A DNA stretch of 64,000 nt from Saccharopolyspora_D taberi (GTDB taxonomy: Bacteria; Actinomycetota; Actinomycetes; Mycobacteriales; Pseudonocardiaceae): positions 1 through 64,000 of the forward strand of contig NZ_BAAAUX010000024.1 in the NCBI RefSeq assembly GCF_039534165.1. Reading direction: 5' to 3'. Position numbers and translations under genes: made by a program. The notes beneath the pieces are model-generated. The model saw nothing but the letters and a program-made list of their open reading frames with translations. It was not told where the DNA came from and did not search any database. Positions 9,759 to 18,706 of the stretch are shown here, piece after piece. Each line of letters opens with the position of its first letter. Positions within the stretch are counted from its first letter, which is position 1.

Positions 9759-10988
9759 ATGGATTCGCGAGCGCTCGTGACCGAGTACGTGCGGCTCGGT
9801 CTGCGGTTCGACCGGCTCCGCAGCGGCTACGTCGACGCCTACACCGGCGATCCGCTGCTGCGCCGCCGCGTCGGCAACGAGGCTCCGCCGGTCCCCTCCG
9901 AGCTCGCCGCGCAGGCGCGCAGGCTGCTCGCCGCTCTGGAAGACACCGACCTGGCGGAGTCTCGCCGGCGGTTCCTGCAGGTGCAGCTCACCGCGCTGGA
10001 ATGCGCCGCGCGCGGGTTCGCCGGCGCGCGGATCCGGTTCGCCGACGAGGTCGAGGCGTACTTCCAGGTCCGCGCCACGCCCGGCGACGTCGACGAGTAC
10101 CGCCAGGCGCACCGGGAGCTCGACGAGCTGGTGCCCGGGCCCGGCCCGCTGGCGGACCGGATGGCCGCCCTGCGCGAGCGCGACCGCATCCCGCCCGAGC
10201 GGCTGGAGGACTGCGTGCGCGCGCTGGCGAGCGCGCTGCGCGACCGCGTCCGCGGCCGGTTCGGCCTGCCGCCGCAGGAGACCGTCGGCTTCCGGATCGT
10301 CACCGACCAGCCGTGGAGCGGGTTCAACCGGTACCTCGGCGACTTCCGGTCGCTGGTCGCGATCAACGCCGACACCGGTCCCCGCGCCGCGAACCTGCCG
10401 CACCTGGTCGCGCACGAGGCGTACCCGGGACACCACACCGAGCACTGCCGCAAGGAGGCCGGTCTGATCGACCGGCGGCAGCACCTGGAGCACACGATCT
10501 CCCTGGTGAACACGCCGCAGTGCCTGCTCGCCGAAGGGCTGGCCGACCTCGGCCTGCACGCCGCGATCGGGCCGGGGTGGGGCCGGTGGGCGGCCGAGAT
10601 CCTGGCCGACCTGGGCGTCGAGTTCGACGGCGAGCTGGCCGAACGGGTCGAGATCGCGTCGAGCGGGCTGCTGGCGGTCCGCCAGGACGCGCTGCTGATG
10701 CTGCACGACCAGGGCGCCGACGAGACCGAAGTGGTGGACTTCCTCCGCCGTTGGCTGCTGGTCCCCGAGCGCAGGGCGCGGCACCTGCTGCGGTTCATGA
10801 CCGATCCGCTGTGGCGCGCTTACACCTGCACCTACGTGGAGGGATTCCGGTTGCTGCGAACCTGGCTGGAGCACGGCCCGCCCGGTGCGACTTCGGCCGA
10901 CCGGTACCGGCGGCTGCTCGACGAGCCCCTGGTTCCGGAGACGATCCGCACCGAAATCGCCGCCCGGATCCCCGTTTTCACCCGTTGA
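9759..10988 (+). CDS. DUF885-family putative metallopeptidase
   Basis: The 409-residue protein carries the DUF885 zinc-site signature HEAYPGHHTEH (His219, Glu220, His225, His226). Downstream it has LAEGLADLGLHAA, which supplies a third ligand Glu, and the conserved C-terminal YVEGFRLLRTWLE region. The family belongs to the gluzincin-like metallohydrolases; a peptidase activity is inferred. It lacks a signal peptide, so it is probably cytoplasmic. It is shorter than the typical 550-residue members because it lacks their N-terminal extension. It stands alone, divergent from the chaplin-like genes. Confidence 0.85.
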   Translation: MDSRALVTEYVRLGLRFDRLRSGYVDAYTGDPLLRRRVGNEAPPVPSELAAQARRLLAALEDTDLAESRRRFLQVQLTALECAARGFAGARIRFADEVEAYFQVRATPGDVDEYRQAHRELDELVPGPGPLADRMAALRERDRIPPERLEDCVRALASALRDRVRGRFGLPPQETVGFRIVTDQPWSGFNRYLGDFRSLVAINADTGPRAANLPHLVAHEAYPGHHTEHCRKEAGLIDRRQHLEHTISLVNTPQCLLAEGLADLGLHAAIGPGWGRWAAEILADLGVEFDGELAERVEIASSGLLAVRQDALLMLHDQGADETEVVDFLRRWLLVPERRARHLLRFMTDPLWRAYTCTYVEGFRLLRTWLEHGPPGATSADRYRRLLDEPLVPETIRTEIAARIPVFTR

Positions 10989-11130
10989 GACTAAGATCGA
11001 CTCGCAGCGGGATCACCGCCGGTAGGCACTTCCGACCAAAAGCCCTGGTACGTGACGAGCAGCTGACGTTTCGCTGAATCACCTGTGTGGACGCCTGCCG
11101 AGTCCGGATCATGCAGGTAGCGTCCGCAGT

Positions 11131-11341
11131 GACGGGCCGTCCGTAGTGCAACGCCGTAAGCGGCCCGTCCGGGAGGCCCTGACCGTGGCTGTAGGCAGGA
11201 ACGGACGGTTCACCGTCCACCGTGGTCGCGCCAGGGCCGGTGCGTGGCCCTGGACCGTTCCGCGGTCCCGCCGAACACGGCAGGGGCAGGCCCGGCCCGC
11301 CGACGAGCGGGTGTGCTCACCACGCCCGCGAGGGAGTAGCC
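11131..11341 (+). promoter_or_regulatory. Highly structured leader upstream of phoH2
   Basis: The 353-base gap before phoH2 contains no convincing gene but a run of hairpins. There is a 9-bp stem (11131-11139 with 11161-11169), a 7-bp stem with 2-base loop (11203-11218), and an 8-bp stem (11231-11238 with 11246-11253). Two mutually exclusive stems near 11297-11330 end directly at the AGGGAG ribosome-binding site. An 82-codon open frame crosses this region in another phase but has no clear ribosome-binding site. I know no described riboswitch matching it. Confidence 0.45.
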
Positions 11342-12718
11342 GTGACCGCACGACGTTCCCAGCCCGAAGCGGACAGCCCGGTTCCCACGGGTGACTCCGC
11401 GCGCAGAAGTCCCGAATCCCGGCAGGAGTTCCGCACCTACGTCTTGGACACCTCGGTCCTGCTGTCGGACCCGTGGGCGATGACCAGATTCGCCGAGCAC
11501 GGGGTGGTCCTGCCGCTGGTGGTGATCAGCGAGCTGGAGGCCAAGCGCCACCACCCGGAACTCGGCTGGTTCGCCCGGGAGGCGCTGCGCGTCCTCGACG
11601 ACCTGCGGCTCCAGCACGGGAGGCTCGACTCGCCGGTTCCGGTCGGCGAGGAGGGCGGCAGCCTGCACGTGGAGCTCAACCACACGGACCCGACGGTGCT
11701 GCCGCCAGGCTTCCGCACCGACTCCAACGACGCGCGGATCCTGGCCTGCGCGCTGAACCTCAGCGCGGAGGGCCACCGGGTCACGCTGGTCACCAAGGAC
11801 ATGCCGATGCGGGTCAAGGCCGCGTCGGTCGCCCTGGAGGCCGAGGAGTACCGGGCGCAGGACGTGATCTCCTCCGGCTGGACCGGCATGGCGGACCTGG
11901 ACGTGCCGCCGGACGCCGTGGACAGCCTGTTCCGGGAGGGCGTCGCCGACTTCGACGAGGCAAGGGACCTGCCGGCCAACACCGGGCTGCGGCTGCTCGC
12001 GGGCTCGCAGAGCGCGCTGGGCCGGGTCACCGCGGACAAGCAGGTCAAGCTGGTGCGCGGGGACCGCGAGGCGTTCGGGCTGCACGGCCGCTCCGCCGAG
12101 CAGCGGGTGGCGCTGGACCTGCTGATGGACCCGGACATCGGGATCGTGTCGCTGGGCGGCCGGGCGGGCACCGGCAAGTCGGCGCTGGCCCTGTGCGCCG
12201 GGCTGGAGGCGGTGATGGAGCGCCAGCAGCACCGCAAGGTCGTGGTGTTCCGGCCGGTCTACGCCGTCGGCGGGCAGGAGCTCGGCTACCTGCCCGGGAC
12301 CGAGAACGACAAGATGCAGCCCTGGGCGCAGGCGGTGTTCGACACCCTCGGCGCGCTTGCCAGCCAGGACGTCCTGGACGAGGTGATGGACCGCGGCATG
12401 CTCGAAGTGCTGCCGCTGACCCACATCCGCGGCCGGTCTCTGCACGACTCGTTCGTCATCGTCGACGAGGCGCAGTCGCTGGAGCGCAACGTGCTGCTGA
12501 CGGTGCTGTCCCGGCTCGGGGCCAGCTCCCGGGTCGTGCTCACCCATGACGTGGCGCAGCGCGACAACCTGCGGGTCGGCAGGCACGACGGGGTCGCGGC
12601 GGTGATCGAGAAGCTCAAGGGCCACCCGCTGTTCGCGCACGTGACCCTCACCCGCTCCGAGCGGTCCCCGGTCGCCGCGCTGGTGACCGAGATGCTGGAG
12701 GGCGACTTCCACGGCTGA
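11342..12718 (+). CDS. PIN-PhoH protein (PhoH2 type RNase/RNA helicase)
   Basis: The 458-residue protein fuses an N-terminal PIN nuclease domain (about residues 28-160, VLDTSVLLSDP with the first acidic ligand, then DSNDARILA) to a C-terminal PhoH ATPase. The ATPase has Walker A GRAGTGKSALA (Lys279) and Walker B FVIVDEAQS. Mycobacterial PhoH2 proteins of this layout unwind and cleave RNA, and are encoded with a small upstream antitoxin. No such partner is certain here. The GTG at 11342 follows AGGGAG by 5 bases; longer frames upstream fall in the structured leader. Confidence 0.92.
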   Translation: MTARRSQPEADSPVPTGDSARRSPESRQEFRTYVLDTSVLLSDPWAMTRFAEHGVVLPLVVISELEAKRHHPELGWFAREALRVLDDLRLQHGRLDSPVPVGEEGGSLHVELNHTDPTVLPPGFRTDSNDARILACALNLSAEGHRVTLVTKDMPMRVKAASVALEAEEYRAQDVISSGWTGMADLDVPPDAVDSLFREGVADFDEARDLPANTGLRLLAGSQSALGRVTADKQVKLVRGDREAFGLHGRSAEQRVALDLLMDPDIGIVSLGGRAGTGKSALALCAGLEAVMERQQHRKVVVFRPVYAVGGQELGYLPGTENDKMQPWAQAVFDTLGALASQDVLDEVMDRGMLEVLPLTHIRGRSLHDSFVIVDEAQSLERNVLLTVLSRLGASSRVVLTHDVAQRDNLRVGRHDGVAAVIEKLKGHPLFAHVTLTRSERSPVAALVTEMLEGDFHG

Positions 12719-12724
12719 CGCGGT

Positions 12725-12757
12725 GCCCGGTGTCCCTCGGCCGGAGGGACACCGGGC
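12725..12757. terminator. Bidirectional terminator hairpin
   Basis: A 14-bp perfect stem (GCCCGGTGTCCCTC and its complement, 5-base loop) lies between the convergent phoH2 and guaB1 genes. Confidence 0.85.
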
Positions 12758-12763
12758 CCGGTC

Positions 12764-14203
12764 TCACCAGCCGGACGGCAGCGGGCGGCCCTCGGCGAAG
12801 CCCGCGGCGGACTGGATGCCGACCAGCGCCCGCTCGTAGAACTCCTCCAGGCTGCGCGCGCCCGCGTAGGTGCAGGACGAGCGCAGGCCGGAGCTGATCT
12901 CGTCGAGCAGGTCCTCGACGCTGGGCCGCAGCGGGTCGATCCGCATCCGCGAGCTGGAGATGCCCTCCTCGAACAGCGCCTTGCGGGCCTGGTCGAAGGC
13001 GCTGTCGGTGCGCGTGCGCGCGCTCACGGCGCGCTTTGAGGCCATCCCGAAGGACTCCTTGTACGCGCGGCCGTGCTCGTCGCGCTGGAGGTCGCCGGGC
13101 GACTCGTAGGTGCCGGCGAACCAGGAGCCGACCATCACCGAGGACGCCCCGGCGGCCAGCGCGAGGGCGACGTCGCGCGGGTGCCGGACCCCGCCGTCGG
13201 CCCACACGTGCTTGCCGAGCTCCCGCGCGGCGGCGGCGCACTCGGCGACCGCGGAGAACTGCGGCCTGCCGACGCCGGTCATCATCCGCGTGGTGCACAT
13301 CGCGCCGGGGCCGACCCCGACCTTGATCACGTCGGCACCGGCCTCGACCAGGTCCCGGACGCCGTCGGCGGTGACCACGTTGCCCGCCACGACCGGCACC
13401 CGCGGGTCGGCCGAGCGCACCGCGGCCAGCGCGGAGATCATCTTCTCCTGGTGGCCGTGCGCGGTGTCCACGACCAGCGTGTCCACCCCGGCCGCGAGCA
13501 GCGCGGACGCCTTCGCTGCGACATCGCCGTTGACCCCGACCGCGGCGGCGACCCGGAGGCGGCCCCCGGCGTCCAGCGCGGGCGTGTAGATCTCGGCCCG
13601 CAGCGCGGCCTTCGAGGTCATGATCCCGGCGAGCTTCCCGTCCGCGTCGACCGCGAGGGCCACCGAGCGGGCCTGCTTCTCCAGCTGCTCGAACACGTCG
13701 CGCGGCTTGGTGTCCAGCGGCAGCAGCACCGGGTGCCGGTCGGCGACCTCGCCGACCCGGGCGAACCGGTCGACCCCGGCGCAGGCGGCCTCGTCGACCA
13801 CGCCGACCGGCCGGTTGTCGTCGTCGACGACCACCACCGCGCCGTGGGCGCGCTTGGGGAGCAGGTTGATCGCGTCGGCGACCGCGTCAGCGGCGTGCAG
13901 GACCAGCGGGGTGTCCCACACCGGGTGGCGGTCCTTGACCCAGGACACGATCTCGGACACCGCGCCCGGGTCGACGTCCTGCGGCAGGACCACCAGGCCG
14001 CCCCGCCGCGCGACGGTCTCGGCCATCCGCCTGCCGGACACGGCGGTCATGTTGGCGACGACGATCGGCAGGGTCGCACCCGAGCCGTCGGTGGTCGCCA
14101 GGTCGACGTCGAAGCGGGACTCCACGCCCGATCGCCGGGGTGCGAGGAAGACGTCGTCGTAGGTCAGGTCGGTGATGGGCTGCTGCCCGTTCAAGAACTG
14201 CAC
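12764..14203 (-). CDS. guaB1: GuaB1-family IMP dehydrogenase-related protein
   Basis: The 479-residue protein has the IMPDH/GMPR barrel. TYDDVFLAPRRS opens the N-terminus, two CBS-type segments lie around residues 95-210, and the catalytic loop GAMCTTRMMTGVG carries Cys303. The NAD-site region VDTAHGH and the flap MASKRAVSART follow. Actinobacterial GuaB1 proteins differ from true IMPDH (GuaB2), and mycobacterial GuaB1 is reported as a GMP reductase. This one is therefore more likely to convert GMP to IMP in purine salvage. It is an isolated gene with its own terminator. Confidence 0.9.
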   Translation of the reverse strand: MQFLNGQQPITDLTYDDVFLAPRRSGVESRFDVDLATTDGSGATLPIVVANMTAVSGRRMAETVARRGGLVVLPQDVDPGAVSEIVSWVKDRHPVWDTPLVLHAADAVADAINLLPKRAHGAVVVVDDDNRPVGVVDEAACAGVDRFARVGEVADRHPVLLPLDTKPRDVFEQLEKQARSVALAVDADGKLAGIMTSKAALRAEIYTPALDAGGRLRVAAAVGVNGDVAAKASALLAAGVDTLVVDTAHGHQEKMISALAAVRSADPRVPVVAGNVVTADGVRDLVEAGADVIKVGVGPGAMCTTRMMTGVGRPQFSAVAECAAAARELGKHVWADGGVRHPRDVALALAAGASSVMVGSWFAGTYESPGDLQRDEHGRAYKESFGMASKRAVSARTRTDSAFDQARKALFEEGISSSRMRIDPLRPSVEDLLDEISSGLRSSCTYAGARSLEEFYERALVGIQSAAGFAEGRPLPSGW

Positions 14204-14287
14204 GACACGTCAGGATACGTGGCCGGACGCCCGTTGTGACCCGTCCAACGACCCGAACGCGGTCCGCGTCCGGACCAGCACGGCCCG

Positions 14288-14704
14288 CTAGACCTCCTCG
14301 CCGCCGAGCCGGGGCTCGAAGGACCGGTAGCCCTGGTAACCGCGGAAGAACCGGCTGTAGAGCTCGGACCCGTCGTCGAAGGTGGCGTCCTCGACCTGCC
14401 GGACGTCGACGACGTGCTTGAGCTTCCAGCTGACCAGCTCGTCGTTCTCGTTGCGGTAGCTGGTCTCCTGCTGCTTGCCGTACTCGGCGGCCTTCTCCCT
14501 GGCCTCCTCCTCCGACTCGGCCTTGAGCAGCACGAACGACTCCTCGTAGAGCGGCCCGCCCGCACCGTCGTCGGTGGTCGCCTCGGTCACCAGCACGGCG
14601 AGGTAGAAGTCCGGGTCACCGGCGCCGGGGCCGGGCTGGAAGTCGCGCGGATCGATGGTGCCGGGGCCGATGTTGATCGATCCGACCTCTTCCGGAGTGC
14701 TCAT
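14288..14704 (-). CDS. DUF4288-like protein downstream of DNA ligase
   Basis: This 138-residue acidic cytoplasmic protein is not of known function. It has a beta-rich N-terminal part (FYLAVLVTEATTDDG, EESFVLLKAESEEEAREKAAEYG) that resembles DUF4288, and a C-terminal half with VVDVRQVEDATFDDG and aromatic residues. It follows the DNA ligase gene by 12 bases on the same strand and is presumably co-transcribed. No evidence for a role in repair is visible beyond that position. Confidence 0.7.
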   Translation of the reverse strand: MSTPEEVGSINIGPGTIDPRDFQPGPGAGDPDFYLAVLVTEATTDDGAGGPLYEESFVLLKAESEEEAREKAAEYGKQQETSYRNENDELVSWKLKHVVDVRQVEDATFDDGSELYSRFFRGYQGYRSFEPRLGGEEV

Positions 14705-14716
14705 GCGCCCAGGGTC

Positions 14717-16297
14717 TCACGGCCGCCCGGTGTCTCCCTGCTGCCCAGCGTTTCCCTGCTGCCCGGTGTCTTCCGGCCGCCCAGAGCCCCCGCGTTGCAC
14801 GGCGCGCACCGCGTCGATGGTGTCGGCGGAGGCCGCGTCCTTGTCCGGCCGGTAGCGCAGGACCCGGGCGAACCGCAGCGCGACGCCTCCGGGGTAGCGG
14901 GGGCTGGCCTGCACTCCGTCGAGCTCGATCTCCACGACCAGCTCCGGCACGAGGTGGACCGTCCACGCATCGCGGTGGGTCTCCCGCTTCGGGAACTCCG
15001 CGGTCTGCCAGGCGAGCAGTTCGTCGGTGAGGCCCTTGAACGTCTTGCCGACCATGATCGGCGGCCCGCCGTCGGGGTCGCGGGCGCCGAGGTGCAGGTT
15101 GGACAGGTAGCCGCTGCGCCGCCCGTGCCCCCACTCGGCGGCCAGCACGACGAGGTCGAGCGTGTGCGCGGGCTTGACCTTGCGCCAGGTCCGGCCGCGG
15201 CGGCCCGCCGCGTAGACCGAGTCGAGCGCCTTGACCATGACGCCCTCGTGCCCGGCGTCGAGCGCCTCGTCGAAGACCGCCGCCGCGCGTTCGGGGTCCG
15301 GCGCGAGGACGGCCGGGATGCGGTGCTGCGGCGCCACCTTCTCCAGGAACTCCAGGCGTTGCCGCAGCGGGTGGTCCAGCAGGTCCTCGCCGTCGAGGTG
15401 CAGGCAGTCGAAGAAGTACGGGCGCAGCAGCAGTTCCCGCTCGCTCTGCGCGCCGAACCGGCTCATCGTCTCCTGGAACGGCCGGGGCCGTCCGGAGTCG
15501 TCGAGCGCCAGGGTCTCGCCGTCGAGCACGATCGACCGGCAGTCCAGACCCCGCACGAGCTCGACCAGTTCCGGCACACTCCGGGTGATCTCGCGCAGCG
15601 TCCTGGTGTAGACGTGCACGTCGTCGCCGTCGCGGTGGACCTGGATCCGCGCACCGTCCAGCTTGTACTCGACGCTGACCTCGCCGAGCTCGGCGACGGC
15701 CTCGTCCAGGGTTTCGGCGGGCGAGGCCAGCATCGGGCGCAGCGGGCGGCCCACCTCCAGCCGGAACCGCGCAAGCTCGGCCCCGCCGCCGCGCAGCGCG
15801 GCCTCGGCCGTCGCGGGCAGGCGGCCGGAGAGCATGAACGCGCGGCGCACGTCCTCCGCGGGCACCCGCGCGGCGGTGGCGACGGCTTCCAGCATCACGC
15901 CCTCCAGCGCGCCCTGCCGCAGCTCGCCGCCGAGCAGCCGGACCAGGAACTCCTGCTCCGGCGCGGTCGCCCGGCCCAGCAGACCGGCGAGCAGATCGGT
16001 CCGGCGCTGCCCGGAGCCGCTGCCGCTGATGCCGCGCAGCTCGTCGATCGCGGCGTCGACCTCGCCGACGGTCAGCGAAGGTTCGGGCGCGGGCGGGACG
16101 TCCAGCGCGGACAGCGTCGACCAGCCGACGCCCGCGCGCCCGCCCGGCAGCTCGCCCGCCAGGAAAGCGGTCGCCGGCCGGACCTCGGTCGCGTCGAGCC
16201 CGCCGAGCAGCGCGGCTATCGCGCTGGTCTTGGCCTTGCGCGAGCGGGTCGCGGCGACCTCGGCGGATGCGGTCACGACCGCGCTGAACAGCACCAT
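14717..16297 (-). CDS. ATP-dependent DNA ligase (LigB type)
   Basis: The 526-residue ligase has an N-terminal DNA-binding domain (about 1-190) and the adenylation domain with motif I EYKLDGARIQVH (Lys212). Motifs EGVMVKA and TWRKVKPAHTLDLVVLAAEWG follow, and then an OB-fold domain. It resembles the archaeal-type LigB of mycobacteria (Rv3062), not the multi-domain LigD. It would seal nicks as an accessory to the NAD-dependent ligase. The C-terminal tail has a short low-complexity GxxGQQGxxGQQG repeat. It probably heads a two-gene operon with the DUF4288-like gene. Confidence 0.92.
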   Translation of the reverse strand: MVLFSAVVTASAEVAATRSRKAKTSAIAALLGGLDATEVRPATAFLAGELPGGRAGVGWSTLSALDVPPAPEPSLTVGEVDAAIDELRGISGSGSGQRRTDLLAGLLGRATAPEQEFLVRLLGGELRQGALEGVMLEAVATAARVPAEDVRRAFMLSGRLPATAEAALRGGGAELARFRLEVGRPLRPMLASPAETLDEAVAELGEVSVEYKLDGARIQVHRDGDDVHVYTRTLREITRSVPELVELVRGLDCRSIVLDGETLALDDSGRPRPFQETMSRFGAQSERELLLRPYFFDCLHLDGEDLLDHPLRQRLEFLEKVAPQHRIPAVLAPDPERAAAVFDEALDAGHEGVMVKALDSVYAAGRRGRTWRKVKPAHTLDLVVLAAEWGHGRRSGYLSNLHLGARDPDGGPPIMVGKTFKGLTDELLAWQTAEFPKRETHRDAWTVHLVPELVVEIELDGVQASPRYPGGVALRFARVLRYRPDKDAASADTIDAVRAVQRGGSGRPEDTGQQGNAGQQGDTGRP

Positions 16298-16414
16298 GCG
16301 CCCATGGTGCGGGCAGTCCCCGACAGTCGCCGCGCGTGATCAGGCGCACAGCCTGAAACGACCTTCGCGTTCCCGGACAGCACCGGGGTGAAGGCAGACA
16401 GATTGGAGTTCGCG

Positions 16415-16798
16415 ATGAACCTGACCCACAAGCTCGCGGTCGCCGGAGCCGCGGCGTTCACCCTCATCGGCGCGGGCACCGCTGTGGCGCTGGCGAGCGG
16501 CGAGGACAGCGCGGTGCGCGACTGCGCGGGCCAGTCCCTGGTGCGCCCGAGCGAGATCGTGCTGACCTGCGCGGACGGCAACGCGGTGGTGCGCGGCATC
16601 GACTGGGATTCGTGGGGTTCGGCGCAGGCTTCGGGCCTGGGGACCGCCGAGATCAACGACTGCGAGCCCAGCTGCGCCGATGGCGAGTCGCGGCCGGAAC
16701 GGGTCCGGGTCACGCTCGACGCGCCGGTGGGCTCGGTGTTCACCCGCGCGGTGCTGGACAACGGCGAAGAGTTCGCGCTCCCGGGCGCAGCGCGATGA
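16415..16798 (+). CDS. Secreted protein paralogous to the anti-sigma-like C-terminal domain
   Basis: The 127-residue protein has a signal peptide (MNLTHKLAVAGAAAFTLIGA, cleavage near ALA) and a mature domain with four cysteines. The mature domain aligns with the C-terminal domain of the protein at 17417-18628. Shared segments include I.LTCAD-N-V, the WxSWG block, GTAxINxCxPSCA, and a Val-rich strand after it. It lies 127 bases upstream of the sigma factor gene. Function is unknown; an extracellular ligand or decoy of the same signalling system is one possibility. The ATG at 16415 follows GGAG by 6 bases. Confidence 0.7.
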   Translation: MNLTHKLAVAGAAAFTLIGAGTAVALASGEDSAVRDCAGQSLVRPSEIVLTCADGNAVVRGIDWDSWGSAQASGLGTAEINDCEPSCADGESRPERVRVTLDAPVGSVFTRAVLDNGEEFALPGAAR

Positions 16799-16925
16799 CC
16801 GCGCCGGTGGTGCCCGGGGGCATCACCGGCGGGACCGGGCCGGGCGGCGTCCGGACCGGGGACGGGATCGGGGCAGGCCGGCGTCGGGGGCCGGGCCGGC
16901 TCCGGATCGGGAGGGGAGGCCGGGG

Positions 16926-17420
16926 TTGCCGGATGCGGCCAGCGACGCGTTCGAGCGCGTCTACCGCGCGCACCATCGGTCCGTGCTGGGCTACCTGCTG
17001 CGCCGGGCCGACGAGCAGACCGCGCAGGACGCGCTCTCGGAGACGTTCCTGGTGGCCTGGCGCAGGCTGGGCGACGTGCCCGCGGACGACCCGCTGCCGT
17101 GGCTGCTCGGGGTCGCGCGCCGAGCGCTGGCGAACCAGCGTCGCGCCGGAGCGCGCCAGGAAGCGCTGCGGGACAAGGTCGCGCTGCACACCCCGCGCAC
17201 CCGCGCGCACGAGGACGACTCGGCGCCGCTGATCGCCGAGGCGATGCGGCGGCTCAGCGAGAGCGACCGGGAGGTGCTGTCGTTGCACGCTTGGGAGGAC
17301 CTGTCGGTGGAACGGATCGCCGAAGTGCTCGGCTGCACCCGGCCGACCGCGCGGCTGCGCCTGCACCGGGCGCGCAAGCGGCTGCTCCGCGCGCTCGGGG
17401 AGATCGAGGCCGCGCCATGA
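16926..17420 (+). CDS. ECF-type RNA polymerase sigma factor
   Basis: The 164-residue sigma factor has region 2 (DAFERVYRAHHRSVLGYLLRR to FLVAWRRLGDVP) and region 4 (SDREVLSLHAWEDLSVERIAEVLGC, RLRLHRARKRL). The start is taken as TTG at 16926, preceded by GGGGAGG, because there is no ATG or GTG between this point and a much longer out-of-context extension. Its stop overlaps the start of the membrane protein downstream (ATGA), a typical sigma/anti-sigma translational coupling. Confidence 0.85.
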   Translation: MPDAASDAFERVYRAHHRSVLGYLLRRADEQTAQDALSETFLVAWRRLGDVPADDPLPWLLGVARRALANQRRAGARQEALRDKVALHTPRTRAHEDDSAPLIAEAMRRLSESDREVLSLHAWEDLSVERIAEVLGCTRPTARLRLHRARKRLLRALGEIEAAP

Positions 17421-18628
17421 GCGACGAAGACCGCGCGATGCGGATGCTGCGGGCCGCGAACCCGGTCTCGGAGTCCGATGTGGACACCGAGCGGTGGCGG
17501 GAGCACAACCGGGCGCTGCTCCAACGGATCCTGGCCACCCCGCGCGACGAGCGGCGTGGGCCGGTCCTGCGCAGACCGCCGGCGGCGGTGCTGATCGCCG
17601 CGGTGGCCGCGGCCGTGCTGGTGCTGGGGTCGGTGCTGAGCCGACCGCCGTCGGCGAGTGCGGCCGAGCTGCTGGAGCGCGCCGCGACCGCGGTCCGCAC
17701 CACTTACCAGGAGATCCCGATGCAGCTGGAGGCGTACCAGAAGTCCAGCACCACGAGCCGCCACACCGAGCAGGGGTTCGCGTACTCGGTGGAGCGGACC
17801 GTGGAGGTGCGGCTGGACGGCGGCGGGTTCGCGACCACGACGACCTCGGTCTCGCCGCCCCGGTTCGACACCGCCGAGCAGCAGGAGCGCTGGGAGCGGT
17901 CGGGCCGTCCGCCGCTGCCCGGGGCAGAACCTGGCGGCGTCTCCTCCGGCCCGGTGATCTACCGCGTCGGCCCCGCGCAGGTGGACTACGAGGGGCTGCG
18001 CGCGCTGCCGACGGATCCGTCCACTTTGGATGATCGACTGCGGGAGCTCGCGCCCGGCCAGGACCTGTTCGACTCGGCGCGCCAGCTGCTGGTCTCCCCC
18101 GGCGTCCCTGGCCCGCTGCGGGCGGCGCTGTACCGGGTGATCGCCGCAGTACCGGACATCGAGGTCACCGAGGACTCCGGCAGCCGGGTCACGATCGCCC
18201 GGGACGGCACCTCGCTGACCTTCGACCCGGCAGGCGGCGCCCTGCTCGCCGCGACCGGCGAGGGCGGCCGGACCGACGTGGTGATCAACTCCGCCGGGTT
18301 CGTCAACTGCGTCACCGAGGGCGCCGTCCAGCCGACCAGCATCACCCTGGCCTGCGCCGACGCCAACTACGCCGTCGAGGACCTGCGGTGGTCCGGCTGG
18401 GGCGGGCAGGCGGCCGAGGCAGCGGGCACGGCGCGGGTCAACTCCTGCGACCCGAGCTGTGCGGAGGGCGTGCTGGAGAGCTACCCGGTGCGGGTGGTCT
18501 TCGACCGGCCGCGGTCGTGCGGGCTGAACCTCACCAACTACACCCGCGCCACGGTGCACTACCTCGCCGCGGTGCCGGAGGGGATGGAACGCGAGGACGT
18601 GAACGAACTGCCCTGCACCCCGGAATGA
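17417..18628 (+). CDS. CU044_5270-like single-pass membrane protein, putative anti-sigma partner
   Basis: The 403-residue protein has a cytoplasmic N-terminus of about 55 residues (RMLRAANPVSE), a single membrane helix (about 56-75) and a large extracellular part. The extracellular part ends in a Cys-rich domain with NSCDPSCAEG. The organisation matches the CU044_5270 family encoded with ECF sigma factors, and its start overlaps the sigma gene. It lacks a recognisable zinc anti-sigma HxxxCxxC motif, so the anti-sigma role is inferred from position. Its C-terminal domain is repeated as the separate secreted protein at 16415-16798. Confidence 0.78.
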   Translation: MSDEDRAMRMLRAANPVSESDVDTERWREHNRALLQRILATPRDERRGPVLRRPPAAVLIAAVAAAVLVLGSVLSRPPSASAAELLERAATAVRTTYQEIPMQLEAYQKSSTTSRHTEQGFAYSVERTVEVRLDGGGFATTTTSVSPPRFDTAEQQERWERSGRPPLPGAEPGGVSSGPVIYRVGPAQVDYEGLRALPTDPSTLDDRLRELAPGQDLFDSARQLLVSPGVPGPLRAALYRVIAAVPDIEVTEDSGSRVTIARDGTSLTFDPAGGALLAATGEGGRTDVVINSAGFVNCVTEGAVQPTSITLACADANYAVEDLRWSGWGGQAAEAAGTARVNSCDPSCAEGVLESYPVRVVFDRPRSCGLNLTNYTRATVHYLAAVPEGMEREDVNELPCTPE

Positions 18629-18634
18629 GGAACG

Positions 18635-18663
18635 GCCCGCCCGATCAAGCGATCAGGGCGGGC
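18635..18663. terminator. Terminator between convergent genes
   Basis: A 12-bp stem with one bulged A (GCCCGCCCGATC against GATCaGGGCGGGC) and a 4-base loop follows the anti-sigma-like gene and precedes the end of the convergent gene at 18707. Confidence 0.75.
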
Positions 18664-18706
18664 TGCTCGGCGCCGCTCAACCCGCGCAGGCGGGCGGGCC
18701 GCTCGG

